A stretch of DNA of 64,000 nucleotides from Rhizobium anhuiense (GTDB lineage Bacteria; Pseudomonadota; Alphaproteobacteria; Rhizobiales; Rhizobiaceae). The position numbers and the translations under genes are program-made. The notes beneath the pieces were generated by a model. The model did not search any database. It was not told the DNA's origin and saw only the letters and a program-made list of their open reading frames with translations. The DNA lies in assembly GCF_003985145.1 (NCBI RefSeq), contig NZ_ML133522.1, forward strand, positions 620,001-684,000, written 5' to 3'. Shown here piece after piece: positions 1 through 8,073 of the stretch (positions are counted from its first letter, which is position 1; the number at the start of each line of letters is the position of its first letter).

Positions 1-1079
1 CGGTCAAGGGCCAGTTTTGCGATCGCAGGCTGGGCGCTTCCCTTCAGGGAGCGCTCCAGTCCAGTCACTCCGGCTCCGCTCGCATCGCTCGCAGAACGCA
101 GACCGAGAGTTTTTTCGCCTGTGCTGTTGATCGCCACAACATTTCCGTCGGACATTGCGAGAAATCCAAAGCCGGACTGGGCCACTTTCACATTTTCAAC
201 AGTTTGCGCGAGCTGGTCGAGTGTGATGTCAGCACCGGCCGTCCCGGCGACATCCTTCCTGTCGGCGGTCCACAATGGCTGAAAGAAAGAAACGATCAGT
301 TTCCCGGTAATGGCGTCCGTATATGGCGCCGTCTGTGTTATATCGTCCGCGACCGGCCGCGTTTTCATGTCCTTGGCCCAGCCCTGCCAGGACTCGTAAA
401 GTCCGGGAAAAAAGAAGTCCCAGAAATTGGCCTCGTTGTGTCCGGGATAAAGGCGGTCGAAGGTCTGAGCCTGGTCGGTGTAGGGCGCCGTCCTGAAGAT
501 TGGGCGTTCTTTCGAGCCGATGAAATACATCTGCAGCTTCGAAGCACCGCGCTGCAGCAGGCTCGGCGCAACAAGGTCGAGAACCGCGCTGGTCTGGATA
601 TCGCTCTGGACGTCGGGCCTTGGCTGATGGTCTTGTCCGAGCAAGTAACCCCAAACGCTCACAACCGAGGCGGAGCCCGGAGCGTTCTGAGACCAGTTCG
701 TCTTCTGATCGTAGGACAGGCTGACGCTGCCGGGAGATGTGCGAGCGATCGCCGCGCCGACGTCGGAATTGCGCGCGGGATCGTCGATCTGCGCCTGGAG
801 CACCCCTGCCAAGGTGCCGACGTCGTTATGAACCTGCCGCAGGAGCAAACTTACCTGCGCCGCGGTCGAATCAGCATATGTGCGAATGTATTCCTGGCTT
901 GCCGCTTCAAGACCTTGGCCGACTTCGAGGGTTGCGTCGCGCGACAGTCTCTGAACGTTCCAAAGCGCCAGTCCACCGCTGACCAGCAAGTCAAAGAGAA
1001 CGGCTCCACCGACGACCAGGATGAACTTTGCCCGAAATGAGCCCAGTCTTGCCGGTCTTTTCGATGAGCGTGCGTCCAT
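1..1079 (-). CDS. Cache-domain membrane sensor, 3' part outside window
   Basis: Only the first 359 codons are in the window. A short basic N-terminus is followed by one transmembrane helix (about residues 19-41) and a long extracytoplasmic region. That region ends in the pattern typical of dCache sensors, PYTDAITGKLIVSFFQPLW followed by GTAGADITLDQL. The second membrane helix and the output domain lie beyond position 1. The ATG at 1079 shares one base with the stop of the STAS-methyltransferase gene (TGATG), so the two are probably translationally coupled. From the neighbours I infer a HAMP plus PP2C/SpoIIE phosphatase output, as in SiaA-type partner-switching systems. A chemoreceptor or cyclase output cannot be excluded. 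Confidence 0.8.
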   Translation of the reverse strand, partial: MDARSSKRPARLGSFRAKFILVVGGAVLFDLLVSGGLALWNVQRLSRDATLEVGQGLEAASQEYIRTYADSTAAQVSLLLRQVHNDVGTLAGVLQAQIDDPARNSDVGAAIARTSPGSVSLSYDQKTNWSQNAPGSASVVSVWGYLLGQDHQPRPDVQSDIQTSAVLDLVAPSLLQRGASKLQMYFIGSKERPIFRTAPYTDQAQTFDRLYPGHNEANFWDFFFPGLYESWQGWAKDMKTRPVADDITQTAPYTDAITGKLIVSFFQPLWTADRKDVAGTAGADITLDQLAQTVENVKVAQSGFGFLAMSDGNVVAINSTGEKTLGLRSASDASGAGVTGLERSLKGSAQPAIAKLALD

Positions 1080-2251
1080 CACAGCGGCTTTCGCCCGGAG
1101 GCCGCCCAGATGGGCCAGCCCGCATAACCCTTGGGGTGAAGAGCGGCAAAGACATGATCCTTGAATCCCTGCCGGAACCTGCGAATGAAATCTATTGAGT
1201 CGCCCCGCCGGACGGCCATCTCACCGGCGTAGACATTTTCCCAAGCTTCGATGACGTCTGCGAAGTCTTGGGGATCGCCGTCGAGGTTCGTCACCATAAA
1301 ACAATCCACCTTGATGTTGTCGAAGCCTGCATCGGCAAGGAGATGGCGGCTTTTCGGCCCCATCTCGACATCCATGTCGAAGTGGCTGAACAGTTTGGCG
1401 ACCTCCTCGTAAGTCCATTTTATCGTGTCAGCATGTGGCTCCCCAAGGCAATGAGAATTTTTTTCGTTGGTGATGTAGACGCGGCCGCCAGGCTTACAGA
1501 TGCGGTAAAGCTCCCGCAGGAGCATCTCGGGACGGTTGAAAATCTGCAGCGAATGACGGCAGGTCACAAAGTCGAATTGATTGTCTCGCAGCAACATTTG
1601 CGAGGCGTCGCCATAGGTGTACTCGATTCCCTGTAGATCGAAGTCGGTAGCGACCCTGCGCGCATATTCGAGGCTGCGCACCGAATGATCCAGCGCGACA
1701 AGGCGTGCCGGTTTGAATTCCCGTTGAACCAAGGCCGCGAAATCACCTATTCCACAACAGATATCGGCGATGGCAAGACCGTTACGCAGGCCGTGGCGCG
1801 GCAGCAGTTCGCGTTCATGTCGCCATGTCATTTTCGTCTGGGTGCGGAGAATGGGAATGAAAGTCTCATCCTCGACAAAGCTCTGGCCCGGATAGAATGC
1901 CGAATCGTAGACCTCGACCGACAAGTTTGGTTGTGACGCCGCAAGCGTTTGGAATAACGAGGTCGACCATGCCACCACGCTTGACGTAATGATGACGATC
2001 TTCCGTTCCGGCCTGGCCCGGCAGGTTGCCGCGAGGACATCCGACAGGGCAGAGAAGGCAGTCATGTTGATATGCGTCAGACGTTTGACGTTGAGGTAAA
2101 CGACCCCGCCGTATTTTTCCAAACTTTGCTGCACCAGTTCGAGAGCATCGCCAATCTCAGCGGCACTTTCGGGCCGCATCTTGCCAGACAGCACCAGCTC
2201 CTGATTTGTCGGATCAAAATAAACCGTGAAGGGTCGTAGCAGCAGGTTCAT
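1079..2251 (-). CDS. STAS-like domain fused to class I SAM methyltransferase
   Basis: 390 residues in two parts. Residues 1-115 have an anti-sigma-factor-antagonist (STAS, slr1659-like) pattern, with VVYLNVKRLTHINMTAFSAL in the place of the canonical beta strand and DSxG helix cap. Residues about 145-390 form a class I methyltransferase: motif I is DICCGIG (163-169), the acidic end of strand 2 is VALDHS, and ICKPGGRVYITNE matches the motif IV-V region. The usual phospho-acceptor Ser of DSxG is Met63 here, with Thr64 beside it. The ATG overlaps the upstream stop by four bases and the stop overlaps the next start. The substrate is unknown. I infer a methyltransferase whose activity or location is set by a phosphorylation-dependent partner switch. 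Confidence 0.82.
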   Translation of the reverse strand: MNLLLRPFTVYFDPTNQELVLSGKMRPESAAEIGDALELVQQSLEKYGGVVYLNVKRLTHINMTAFSALSDVLAATCRARPERKIVIITSSVVAWSTSLFQTLAASQPNLSVEVYDSAFYPGQSFVEDETFIPILRTQTKMTWRHERELLPRHGLRNGLAIADICCGIGDFAALVQREFKPARLVALDHSVRSLEYARRVATDFDLQGIEYTYGDASQMLLRDNQFDFVTCRHSLQIFNRPEMLLRELYRICKPGGRVYITNEKNSHCLGEPHADTIKWTYEEVAKLFSHFDMDVEMGPKSRHLLADAGFDNIKVDCFMVTNLDGDPQDFADVIEAWENVYAGEMAVRRGDSIDFIRRFRQGFKDHVFAALHPKGYAGWPIWAASGRKPL

Positions 2252-2769
2252 CGGAAGTCCTCGGCCGAGGGGAAATCCGCAATGATTTGAATCCCTTGTC
2301 CGCCGTCTTTCTCAATTCGGATAGCGGCGCGGAATATTGTTGCCAAATCGCTGAGCAAAACCGTCCCATCGGATTTCATGACCAAGTATCCAGACTCGGT
2401 ATCGGGGACAGGCAGATATTCGCCTGATCTCGCACCCGTTTGTTTGCGGCCAAATGCTTCCTCGTTGGGAAACGCAATTCTCAGCCGATTGAATGCTGCG
2501 CTCCGATAGAGACTGAAACGTATCCTTCCCAGCTCACCCGTTGAACGGAAAGCGAGTTCAATGAGCTCGTTGGCTGCGACGGAAAGAAAGTTCGAATATC
2601 GAGCGGGATCGTTGTGACCCTGGCCGAGAATGTCGGAGAGATATTCCGTGATCCTGTCGCAAAACTGCCATCGCGATTTGAACATGGCGGTATTCATTTC
2701 CAGCGATACCATCGGCGCAAATGCATGGTCATCGAAGCGAGATGCTTCCTTTTCCACTACACCCTCCAT
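2248..2769 (-). CDS. slr1658-like HATPase-fold regulator (putative partner-switch kinase)
   Basis: 173 residues. VAANELIELAFRST (about 64-77) resembles the N box of GHKL kinases such as anti-sigma factors and SiaB-like proteins, while the glycine boxes are degenerate. Cyanobacterial slr1658-type regulators sit next to slr1659-type STAS proteins, and the same pairing is seen here, which supports the assignment. The start is ambiguous. The ATG at 2769 lies inside the sequence ATGGAGGGTGTAGTG, so GGAGG could instead be the ribosome-binding site of the GTG at 2757. The stop overlaps the STAS-methyltransferase ATG as ATGA. Kinase activity is inferred, not shown. Confidence 0.75.
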   Translation of the reverse strand: MEGVVEKEASRFDDHAFAPMVSLEMNTAMFKSRWQFCDRITEYLSDILGQGHNDPARYSNFLSVAANELIELAFRSTGELGRIRFSLYRSAAFNRLRIAFPNEEAFGRKQTGARSGEYLPVPDTESGYLVMKSDGTVLLSDLATIFRAAIRIEKDGGQGIQIIADFPSAEDFR

Positions 2770-2814
2770 TCGTTTGTCCGGGGCGTCAGGTTGATTCCGA
2801 AAATCGATTGTTCA

Positions 2815-4467
2815 CTATGATAGCGCGTGGCTCAGGGATGTTTCGGCTCTGGCGAGGAACTCGCCAATTGCCTCGATCGGAAGCGGCCTGCTGACCAAGT
2901 AGCCTTGAAGCCTGTCGCAGCCCACGCCGCGCAACCATTCCGCCTGACCTGGCGTCTCGACCCCTTCCGCTGTCACCTGCATGTCGAGGTCATGGGCGAG
3001 GTTCACGATGCAGCGGACGATTGCCTGGCTTTTCAGATCGCTTTCGAGATCGGTGATGAAGTATTTGTCGATTTTGATCGTGTCGAAAGGGAATGTCTTC
3101 AGATAGCTGAGCGAAGAATATTCGGTGCCGAAGTCATCAAGCGAGATTCGTATCCCCAGCACGTTGAGCGTATTCAGGGTGTCGATGTTGTTGACGGTCC
3201 GCTCGAGCAGCACGCTTTCGGTTATCTCAAGCTCCAGACGGTCGGGCGGCAAGCCGACCAGGTCGAGCGTCTGGGAGACCCGATCGGTAAGGCCGCTGGT
3301 CAGGAATTCGGCCGCCGATAAATTGACGGCAACGATGTAGTTCTGCGGCCACTTCATCGCCTCGCGGCATGCCTGCTCTAAAACCCACGCTCCTATTTCC
3401 GGCATCATTCCATCGGCCTCGGCCATCGGAATAAATGCCGCCGGTGAAATTTTTCCAAGCAGGGGATGGTGCCATCTCAGCAATGCTTCAAAGCCGACAA
3501 CGCAGCCGCCCTCTGAGATGGGTTGGTATTCGACAGAGAACTGCTGCTGGGCCAAGGCCATGCGAAGGCTGCGGCGCAGCAGTTCGCGTTGCTCCAGCGA
3601 TTCAAGCATCGAGGGATCAAATGCTTTTGCCCGGCCGCGCCCGTCTTTCTTCGCGGCATAGAGCGCGAGATCGGACGCCTTCATCAGTTGCTCCGGACTT
3701 GCACCGTCCGATGGCGCGGTGGAAATGCCGATGCTGGTACCAACAAATACGGCAATGCCATCTATCGTGAAGGGCTTTTTGAATTCGGCAACCAGAACTT
3801 CTGCTAGCCACTGCCCCTTGGCCGGATGTCCCGAGCCCATGGAAATAACGGTGAATTCGTCACCCGCAAGTCGATAGGCTCTGTCATCGCTGGTCAGGCA
3901 GCCTTGAATACGCCTTGCCGCAAATTGAAGAACCTTGTCGCCGGCCGGATGCCCAAGCGTGTCGTTCACGGGCTTGAAATCGTCGAGGTCGAGCTGCATC
4001 AAAGACAGGGTCTCGTTCGCGCCTGCGGCCTCCTGCAGCAATACTGTGAGGTCCTCGCTGAACTGTCGTCGGTTCGGCAGTCCGGTCAGGGGATCATGGG
4101 TCGCCAGGTGCAGAAGGGTTGCACGCTCATCATCGAGACTTTCCTCGGAGCGCACCACGGCAAACAGATCTCCGATCCGATAGATCGTCAGTCCGCGCGA
4201 TCCCGGCTCGCCAAGATCGCCCGATATTCGCAAAGGCTGTGCACTGTCACCCAGGGAACGTAACGCAAGCGTAATCGCCGACTGGTCCAGTTCCGGAAAA
4301 TGCTCCCAAAAGGACGCTGCTGGTTTGACAGAAGCAGGCAGCTCATTGCCCAGCAAATTCTCGACGGGATTGAGATCGCGGTCAAAGAACAAAAGTCGGT
4401 CGATCGAACTCGAAGCCTCTGCCTCTGTTTTTCCGAGGGCCGAGTGGGCCGCACGAATTTTCCGCAT
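2815..4467 (-). CDS. diguanylate cyclase/phosphodiesterase (GGDEF-EAL)
   Basis: 550 residues, no membrane helix, so cytoplasmic. A PAS-like N-terminal segment (about 20-110) precedes a GGDEF domain (115-285) beginning THDPLTGLPNRR and an EAL domain (295-545). The cyclase signature is AGDEF (201-205), a variant that keeps activity in some cyclases. The phosphodiesterase side looks intact: EAL at 327-329, ITES near 415, DDFG at 444-447 and EGVET at 501-505. The loop-6 stretch reads DDFGTEYSS where GTGYSS is usual. It is the first gene of the minus-strand operon, 45 bp before the slr1658-like gene, so c-di-GMP turnover is probably tied to that switch. Confidence 0.9.
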   Translation of the reverse strand: MRKIRAAHSALGKTEAEASSSIDRLLFFDRDLNPVENLLGNELPASVKPAASFWEHFPELDQSAITLALRSLGDSAQPLRISGDLGEPGSRGLTIYRIGDLFAVVRSEESLDDERATLLHLATHDPLTGLPNRRQFSEDLTVLLQEAAGANETLSLMQLDLDDFKPVNDTLGHPAGDKVLQFAARRIQGCLTSDDRAYRLAGDEFTVISMGSGHPAKGQWLAEVLVAEFKKPFTIDGIAVFVGTSIGISTAPSDGASPEQLMKASDLALYAAKKDGRGRAKAFDPSMLESLEQRELLRRSLRMALAQQQFSVEYQPISEGGCVVGFEALLRWHHPLLGKISPAAFIPMAEADGMMPEIGAWVLEQACREAMKWPQNYIVAVNLSAAEFLTSGLTDRVSQTLDLVGLPPDRLELEITESVLLERTVNNIDTLNTLNVLGIRISLDDFGTEYSSLSYLKTFPFDTIKIDKYFITDLESDLKSQAIVRCIVNLAHDLDMQVTAEGVETPGQAEWLRGVGCDRLQGYLVSRPLPIEAIGEFLARAETSLSHALS

Positions 4468-4680
4468 GTCCGAGGCTCTCCCTTGCTGAATGTCCTAACC
4501 AGATATTGTAGCAGTTTGACTCCCACACAACTTGTGCACGCTAAGATTTACATTAGGCATTTCTGATTAACAATCCCCAACCGCAGCATTGAGATACACT
4601 TATGTCACGGATAAAAAGAAGCAATCGATCACCTGTCTTGCCCGCGCCTGCACTGGGATAAGCAGGACCACAGGAGGCCG

Positions 4681-5685
4681 TCAGGCGGTGATCCGATTTC
4701 GGAGCCTGCCTTCATCGAGCAATATTCTGACCGTCCGCGCTGCGTTTTGGCGCATCTCGACCGCGGCGTGATCGGAGTAAAAGGCATTGTGCGGGGTTAT
4801 CACCAACCGTCCCGCGAGCCAGTCTTCACGTTTGCGCCAGGCCGAAAGCAGCGGATGGTCGCCCGGCGGTTCCTGCATCAGCGTGTCAATCGCGGCCGCT
4901 GCCAGGTGGCCGCTTCTGAGGGACGCTTCAAGCGCATCGAGATCGTCAATAAGTTCGCCGCGCGCCGTATTGACCAAAATGGCTCCGGGTTTCATCCGGG
5001 CAAGTCCGTTGGCGTCGAGCATGCCGCGTGTCTCCTCCGTGGCTGGACAGTGGAGCGTGAGGATATCCGAGCGCGCGAAAAGATCGCCCGCATTGTCGAC
5101 ACGCTCGTATCCCATCGCCTTTTCGTGACCAGGCGGTTGGCCGGGATCATAGCCGAGGATGCGAAAGCCGAAGGGCTTCAGGCGGTTGACGACCGCCGTT
5201 CCGATCCGTCCGACACCGACGACGCCCACAGTGGCCCGGTTTGAACGGGAAAGCGGCTTGAGGCTGTGGACTTGCCATCCGGATCGATAGCCACGGGCGC
5301 GGGCATCATGTTCCCAGAGCCGTCTTTGCAGGGACAGGATCATCGCGACCGCGTGGTCGGCAACTTCCTCGGTGCCATAATCCGGGTTGTTGGCGAAGGG
5401 GATGCCGGCGGCCGCCAAGGCCTCGATATCGATCTTCTCGTAACCGACGCCGTAACGCACGACGCCCCGGCAGCGGGTCAAATGCGCGATGCTTCGCGGC
5501 CCGAGCCGTGCGCCCCAGACCATCAGGGCATCGAGCCGGGCGAGGCGATCGGCAGCGAAAAGCGTTTCATCCGTGGTGGCGAAGAAGTCGATCTCGACAT
5601 CCTGGCCGAGCACCTCGGCCTCGAGGTCCGGAGAGCCGATCATGTGGTCGGTGATTCCGACCACATATTTTCTCTGTTCTGTCAT
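4681..5685 (-). CDS. D-2-hydroxyacid dehydrogenase, C-terminal-binding-protein type
   Basis: 334 residues from the ATG at 5685 (MTEQRKYVVGITD). An in-frame ATG at 5748 would overlap the upstream gene and adds a non-conserved tail, so the shorter start is preferred; neither has a convincing ribosome-binding site. The Rossmann motif is VVGVGRIG. The catalytic Arg, Glu and His are in NTARGELID, MQEPPGDHP and ITPHNAFYS. The family reduces 2-oxoacids with NADH or NADPH. It is the last gene of a minus-strand run following a ketopantoate-reductase-like gene, and may handle a keto acid released during organosulfur breakdown; that role is inferred. Confidence 0.88.
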   Translation of the reverse strand: MTEQRKYVVGITDHMIGSPDLEAEVLGQDVEIDFFATTDETLFAADRLARLDALMVWGARLGPRSIAHLTRCRGVVRYGVGYEKIDIEALAAAGIPFANNPDYGTEEVADHAVAMILSLQRRLWEHDARARGYRSGWQVHSLKPLSRSNRATVGVVGVGRIGTAVVNRLKPFGFRILGYDPGQPPGHEKAMGYERVDNAGDLFARSDILTLHCPATEETRGMLDANGLARMKPGAILVNTARGELIDDLDALEASLRSGHLAAAAIDTLMQEPPGDHPLLSAWRKREDWLAGRLVITPHNAFYSDHAAVEMRQNAARTVRILLDEGRLRNRITA

Positions 5686-5722
5686 TCGGAGGAAGAGCCG
5701 CCTTGAATTGTTGATCCCTTGG

Positions 5723-6700
5723 TCATGCCAACCGTCCCACCTCTTCAATGCTCAGCGAACCCGGCTTGCCTCCATCGCGTGCGAGTTTTGCCGCCGCTCG
5801 TTGAAAGGCCGCGTTGAGGGGTGCGGCCACGCCGTGAAGACGTCCGAGCCGCACGATCTCACCGTTCAGGTAGTCAACTTCACTTGACGTGCCGCGCACG
5901 AAGCTCTGCCATGTCGATTGCTGGCCGCGTTCGATGCCGCTGTCTTCGGCGACGCGCCAGCCTGATATGTCGATCGCCCGTTCCGAAGGGGCCGCCAGAT
6001 CGTATCCCGCCGCCTTCAGGACGGTGCGCGCTTCTTCTGCCAATTCGGCGCCGGCTTTTGCGCGCACCTCCGGTGTGCCGGCGAAAAGCTCGACTGCGTT
6101 AGTCGCATTGTGCTGCAGTTTGGCGGCCTTCCAGCGGCGGATGTCTGCACGCGCTTCGGCCAGATATCCCGCCTTCGTCAGGTCGGAGACAACAGCCGAT
6201 GCGGTATCGTCCAATCCGTGCGGATAGCGTCCGAGCGTGACAATGCCGACATTCGGTTCACCGCCGACGACGACCTCACCGGTCACGGTATAGCGCGCGG
6301 GAATGAGAATACTGGCCGCATAAACACGATGGAAGCGTCGCAGCGCGATATCCTCGGCCGCCAGCCCGTTTTGGAGCGTGACCAGCGGCAGATCGGATGC
6401 GAGACCTGCGCCATCCACATCGCGCCAGGCCCAGAAATCGGTTGCCGCTTCGACATCCTGCGCCTTGACTGTGAGGATCAGGATATCGTCCGGCTTCAGA
6501 ACGGGCGGCGTTGCGGTGTCGACCGCATTGAGCTGAACCACCCGGGTTTCCCTCGGGCGGCGATAGGAAAGGCCATGGGCGGCGATATGAGCGATCTGAG
6601 CGCCGCGTCCCACCAGAACGTAAGGAATGTCGTGGGTTTCGAACTCGGCGGCAAGGCTTGCGCCGACCGCGCCGGCGCCGATGATGATGTAGCGTGTCAT
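5723..6700 (-). CDS. ketopantoate reductase-family (PanE/ApbA-like) oxidoreductase
   Basis: 325 residues. The N-terminal NADP-binding motif IIIGAGAVGASL, Lys79 in LTVKAQDV, LQNGLAAED, the KLQHNATNAV helix with the putative catalytic Lys, and SEVDYLNGEIV near the C-terminus are all hallmarks of the PanE/ApbA fold. Genomes normally carry panE elsewhere, and this copy sits in a catabolic cluster. A role in reducing a pathway-specific 2-keto compound is therefore more likely than pantothenate synthesis; that is inference. It lies 77 bp after the acyl-CoA-dehydrogenase-like gene and 37 bp before the preferred start of the D-2-hydroxyacid dehydrogenase. Confidence 0.88.
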   Translation of the reverse strand: MTRYIIIGAGAVGASLAAEFETHDIPYVLVGRGAQIAHIAAHGLSYRRPRETRVVQLNAVDTATPPVLKPDDILILTVKAQDVEAATDFWAWRDVDGAGLASDLPLVTLQNGLAAEDIALRRFHRVYAASILIPARYTVTGEVVVGGEPNVGIVTLGRYPHGLDDTASAVVSDLTKAGYLAEARADIRRWKAAKLQHNATNAVELFAGTPEVRAKAGAELAEEARTVLKAAGYDLAAPSERAIDISGWRVAEDSGIERGQQSTWQSFVRGTSSEVDYLNGEIVRLGRLHGVAAPLNAAFQRAAAKLARDGGKPGSLSIEEVGRLA

Positions 6701-6777
6701 GTTCGTCCACTGCGAGTTGGCCGGGGGGCCGAAGGGGAAGGTGGGAAGGTCATCAGGTGAGGTCCGTCCCCGTCGCG

Positions 6778-7959
6778 TCAGGCTGTTTTAAGGACGGGGA
6801 CGCCTGTCGAATAGCTCGATAGGGCGGTCTCATCCCGGTTCCACCGGTCGAAGGCGGCGCGCCCCAGAATGGAAATCGATACGTCTTCCTGCGGAGCATG
6901 GACGAGCACGGACTGGATGTCCCGGAAATGCCGTTCAAGCCCCAGGTCGGCGCTCAGGCCCGGATTGCCGATGCCGCGCACCGCGATCTGGACTGCCTCG
7001 CGCAACTGCCGGCCGGCAATGAGCCGGGCTCTTATGAATTTTTCCGCGTCACTTTGGCCGGCTTCGAGCGCGCCAAAAATGATCTGGCGGGCGCCGGAGA
7101 CAAGCAGGTCGATTTCGCCCGAAAGCGTCACGAAACGCTCCGTGCGGGCAATGGGATGGCCGAGATTGGTCGGCACCCGCTCATGCGCGAAGCGGATGAA
7201 GGCGGCCTGCGCGGCTTCCGCCACGCCGAGATAGAGCGCGGTCAGCGCCAGCGTGAGCGCCGCATGGGCGCGATTGTCCTGTTGGGCAACTGTGGCGTCG
7301 GTGAGATCAAGCACGTCCTCTGCCGGGATCTCGACGTCGGTATATTCGACGTCGTGCGAACCTGTGGCGCGCATGCCGAGGCTGCTCCAGTTTTCGATCA
7401 CGCGAATGCCAGGCAGTCCATTCGGCACGACGAAGGTTCCAACCCGCGTTGGGGTTTCATCGGTATGCGCCCAGACGAGGAAATGCGTGAGACCATCCGC
7501 GCCGGTGACGAAGCGCTTGCGACCGGTGATCGACCAGCCGTTGGCCGTGCGGCGGGCGCGCGTTGCCGGCAGACCGCCGCGCGCCGGCGACCCCAGTTCC
7601 GGCTCGACGCGGGCGGCGTTGAGCAGCAGCGGACGCTGCTTTCCCTCCGCCAGCAGCCTGATGTAGAGATCTTCCGGCCAATGGTTTTTTCCGGCCTGGC
7701 CGAGATGGTTGAAAATTGTCATGGCGCTGATGAGCGCGACCGACGGATCGCCTCGCCCGAGGGCGGCTAGGATGTGAGCCGTGTCGGCAAGGTTGGCACC
7801 TCCTCCGCCGTAGCGGACGGCGACAGTGCTTTCCAGAAGGCCGCTTTCATGAACGGCACGAATGCCCGTCCATGGAAACTGACCGGTACGATCCGCTTCC
7901 GGAGCGGCCTCGGCTAGAACCCGCGCGGTTGCGTTCAGGACGCTTGTGTCATGGGGCAT
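6778..7959 (-). CDS. acyl-CoA dehydrogenase-family flavoprotein (SfnB/DszC-like)
   Basis: 393 residues with the three-part acyl-CoA dehydrogenase layout: a helical N-terminus containing AVRYGGGGANLADTAHILAAL, a central beta domain with WSITGRKRFVTGADG and SLGMRATGSHDVEYTDVEIP, and a C-terminal four-helix domain. The general base Glu of true acyl-CoA dehydrogenases is not evident, as in flavin monooxygenases of the DszC/SfnB group. AGAAGG lies 10 bases before the ATG. Location next to two luciferase-like monooxygenases matches sulfone or sulfonate utilisation clusters, where such proteins act as FMNH2-dependent monooxygenases. The substrate is unknown. Confidence 0.88.
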   Translation of the reverse strand: MPHDTSVLNATARVLAEAAPEADRTGQFPWTGIRAVHESGLLESTVAVRYGGGGANLADTAHILAALGRGDPSVALISAMTIFNHLGQAGKNHWPEDLYIRLLAEGKQRPLLLNAARVEPELGSPARGGLPATRARRTANGWSITGRKRFVTGADGLTHFLVWAHTDETPTRVGTFVVPNGLPGIRVIENWSSLGMRATGSHDVEYTDVEIPAEDVLDLTDATVAQQDNRAHAALTLALTALYLGVAEAAQAAFIRFAHERVPTNLGHPIARTERFVTLSGEIDLLVSGARQIIFGALEAGQSDAEKFIRARLIAGRQLREAVQIAVRGIGNPGLSADLGLERHFRDIQSVLVHAPQEDVSISILGRAAFDRWNRDETALSSYSTGVPVLKTA

Positions 7960-8073
7960 GTCGTTGAAGCCTTCTGATGGAAGCCCGAGCGATATCCTCC
8001 GACGCGATGAAGACAGCGTCGCCTGCTCGTTCTGGGATTGAATGCATGGTCCAACCGTACCGGACCGTGATCA

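Noticed and set aside
204-1040. 278-codon plus-strand frame at the left edge
   Set aside because: It is antisense to the Cache-domain gene, which shows conserved sensor motifs and translational coupling.
4468-4680. Search for a promoter or riboswitch between the signalling operon and the dehydrogenase gene
   Set aside because: AT-rich segments occur, but no pair of boxes or conserved RNA blocks could be supported by eye.
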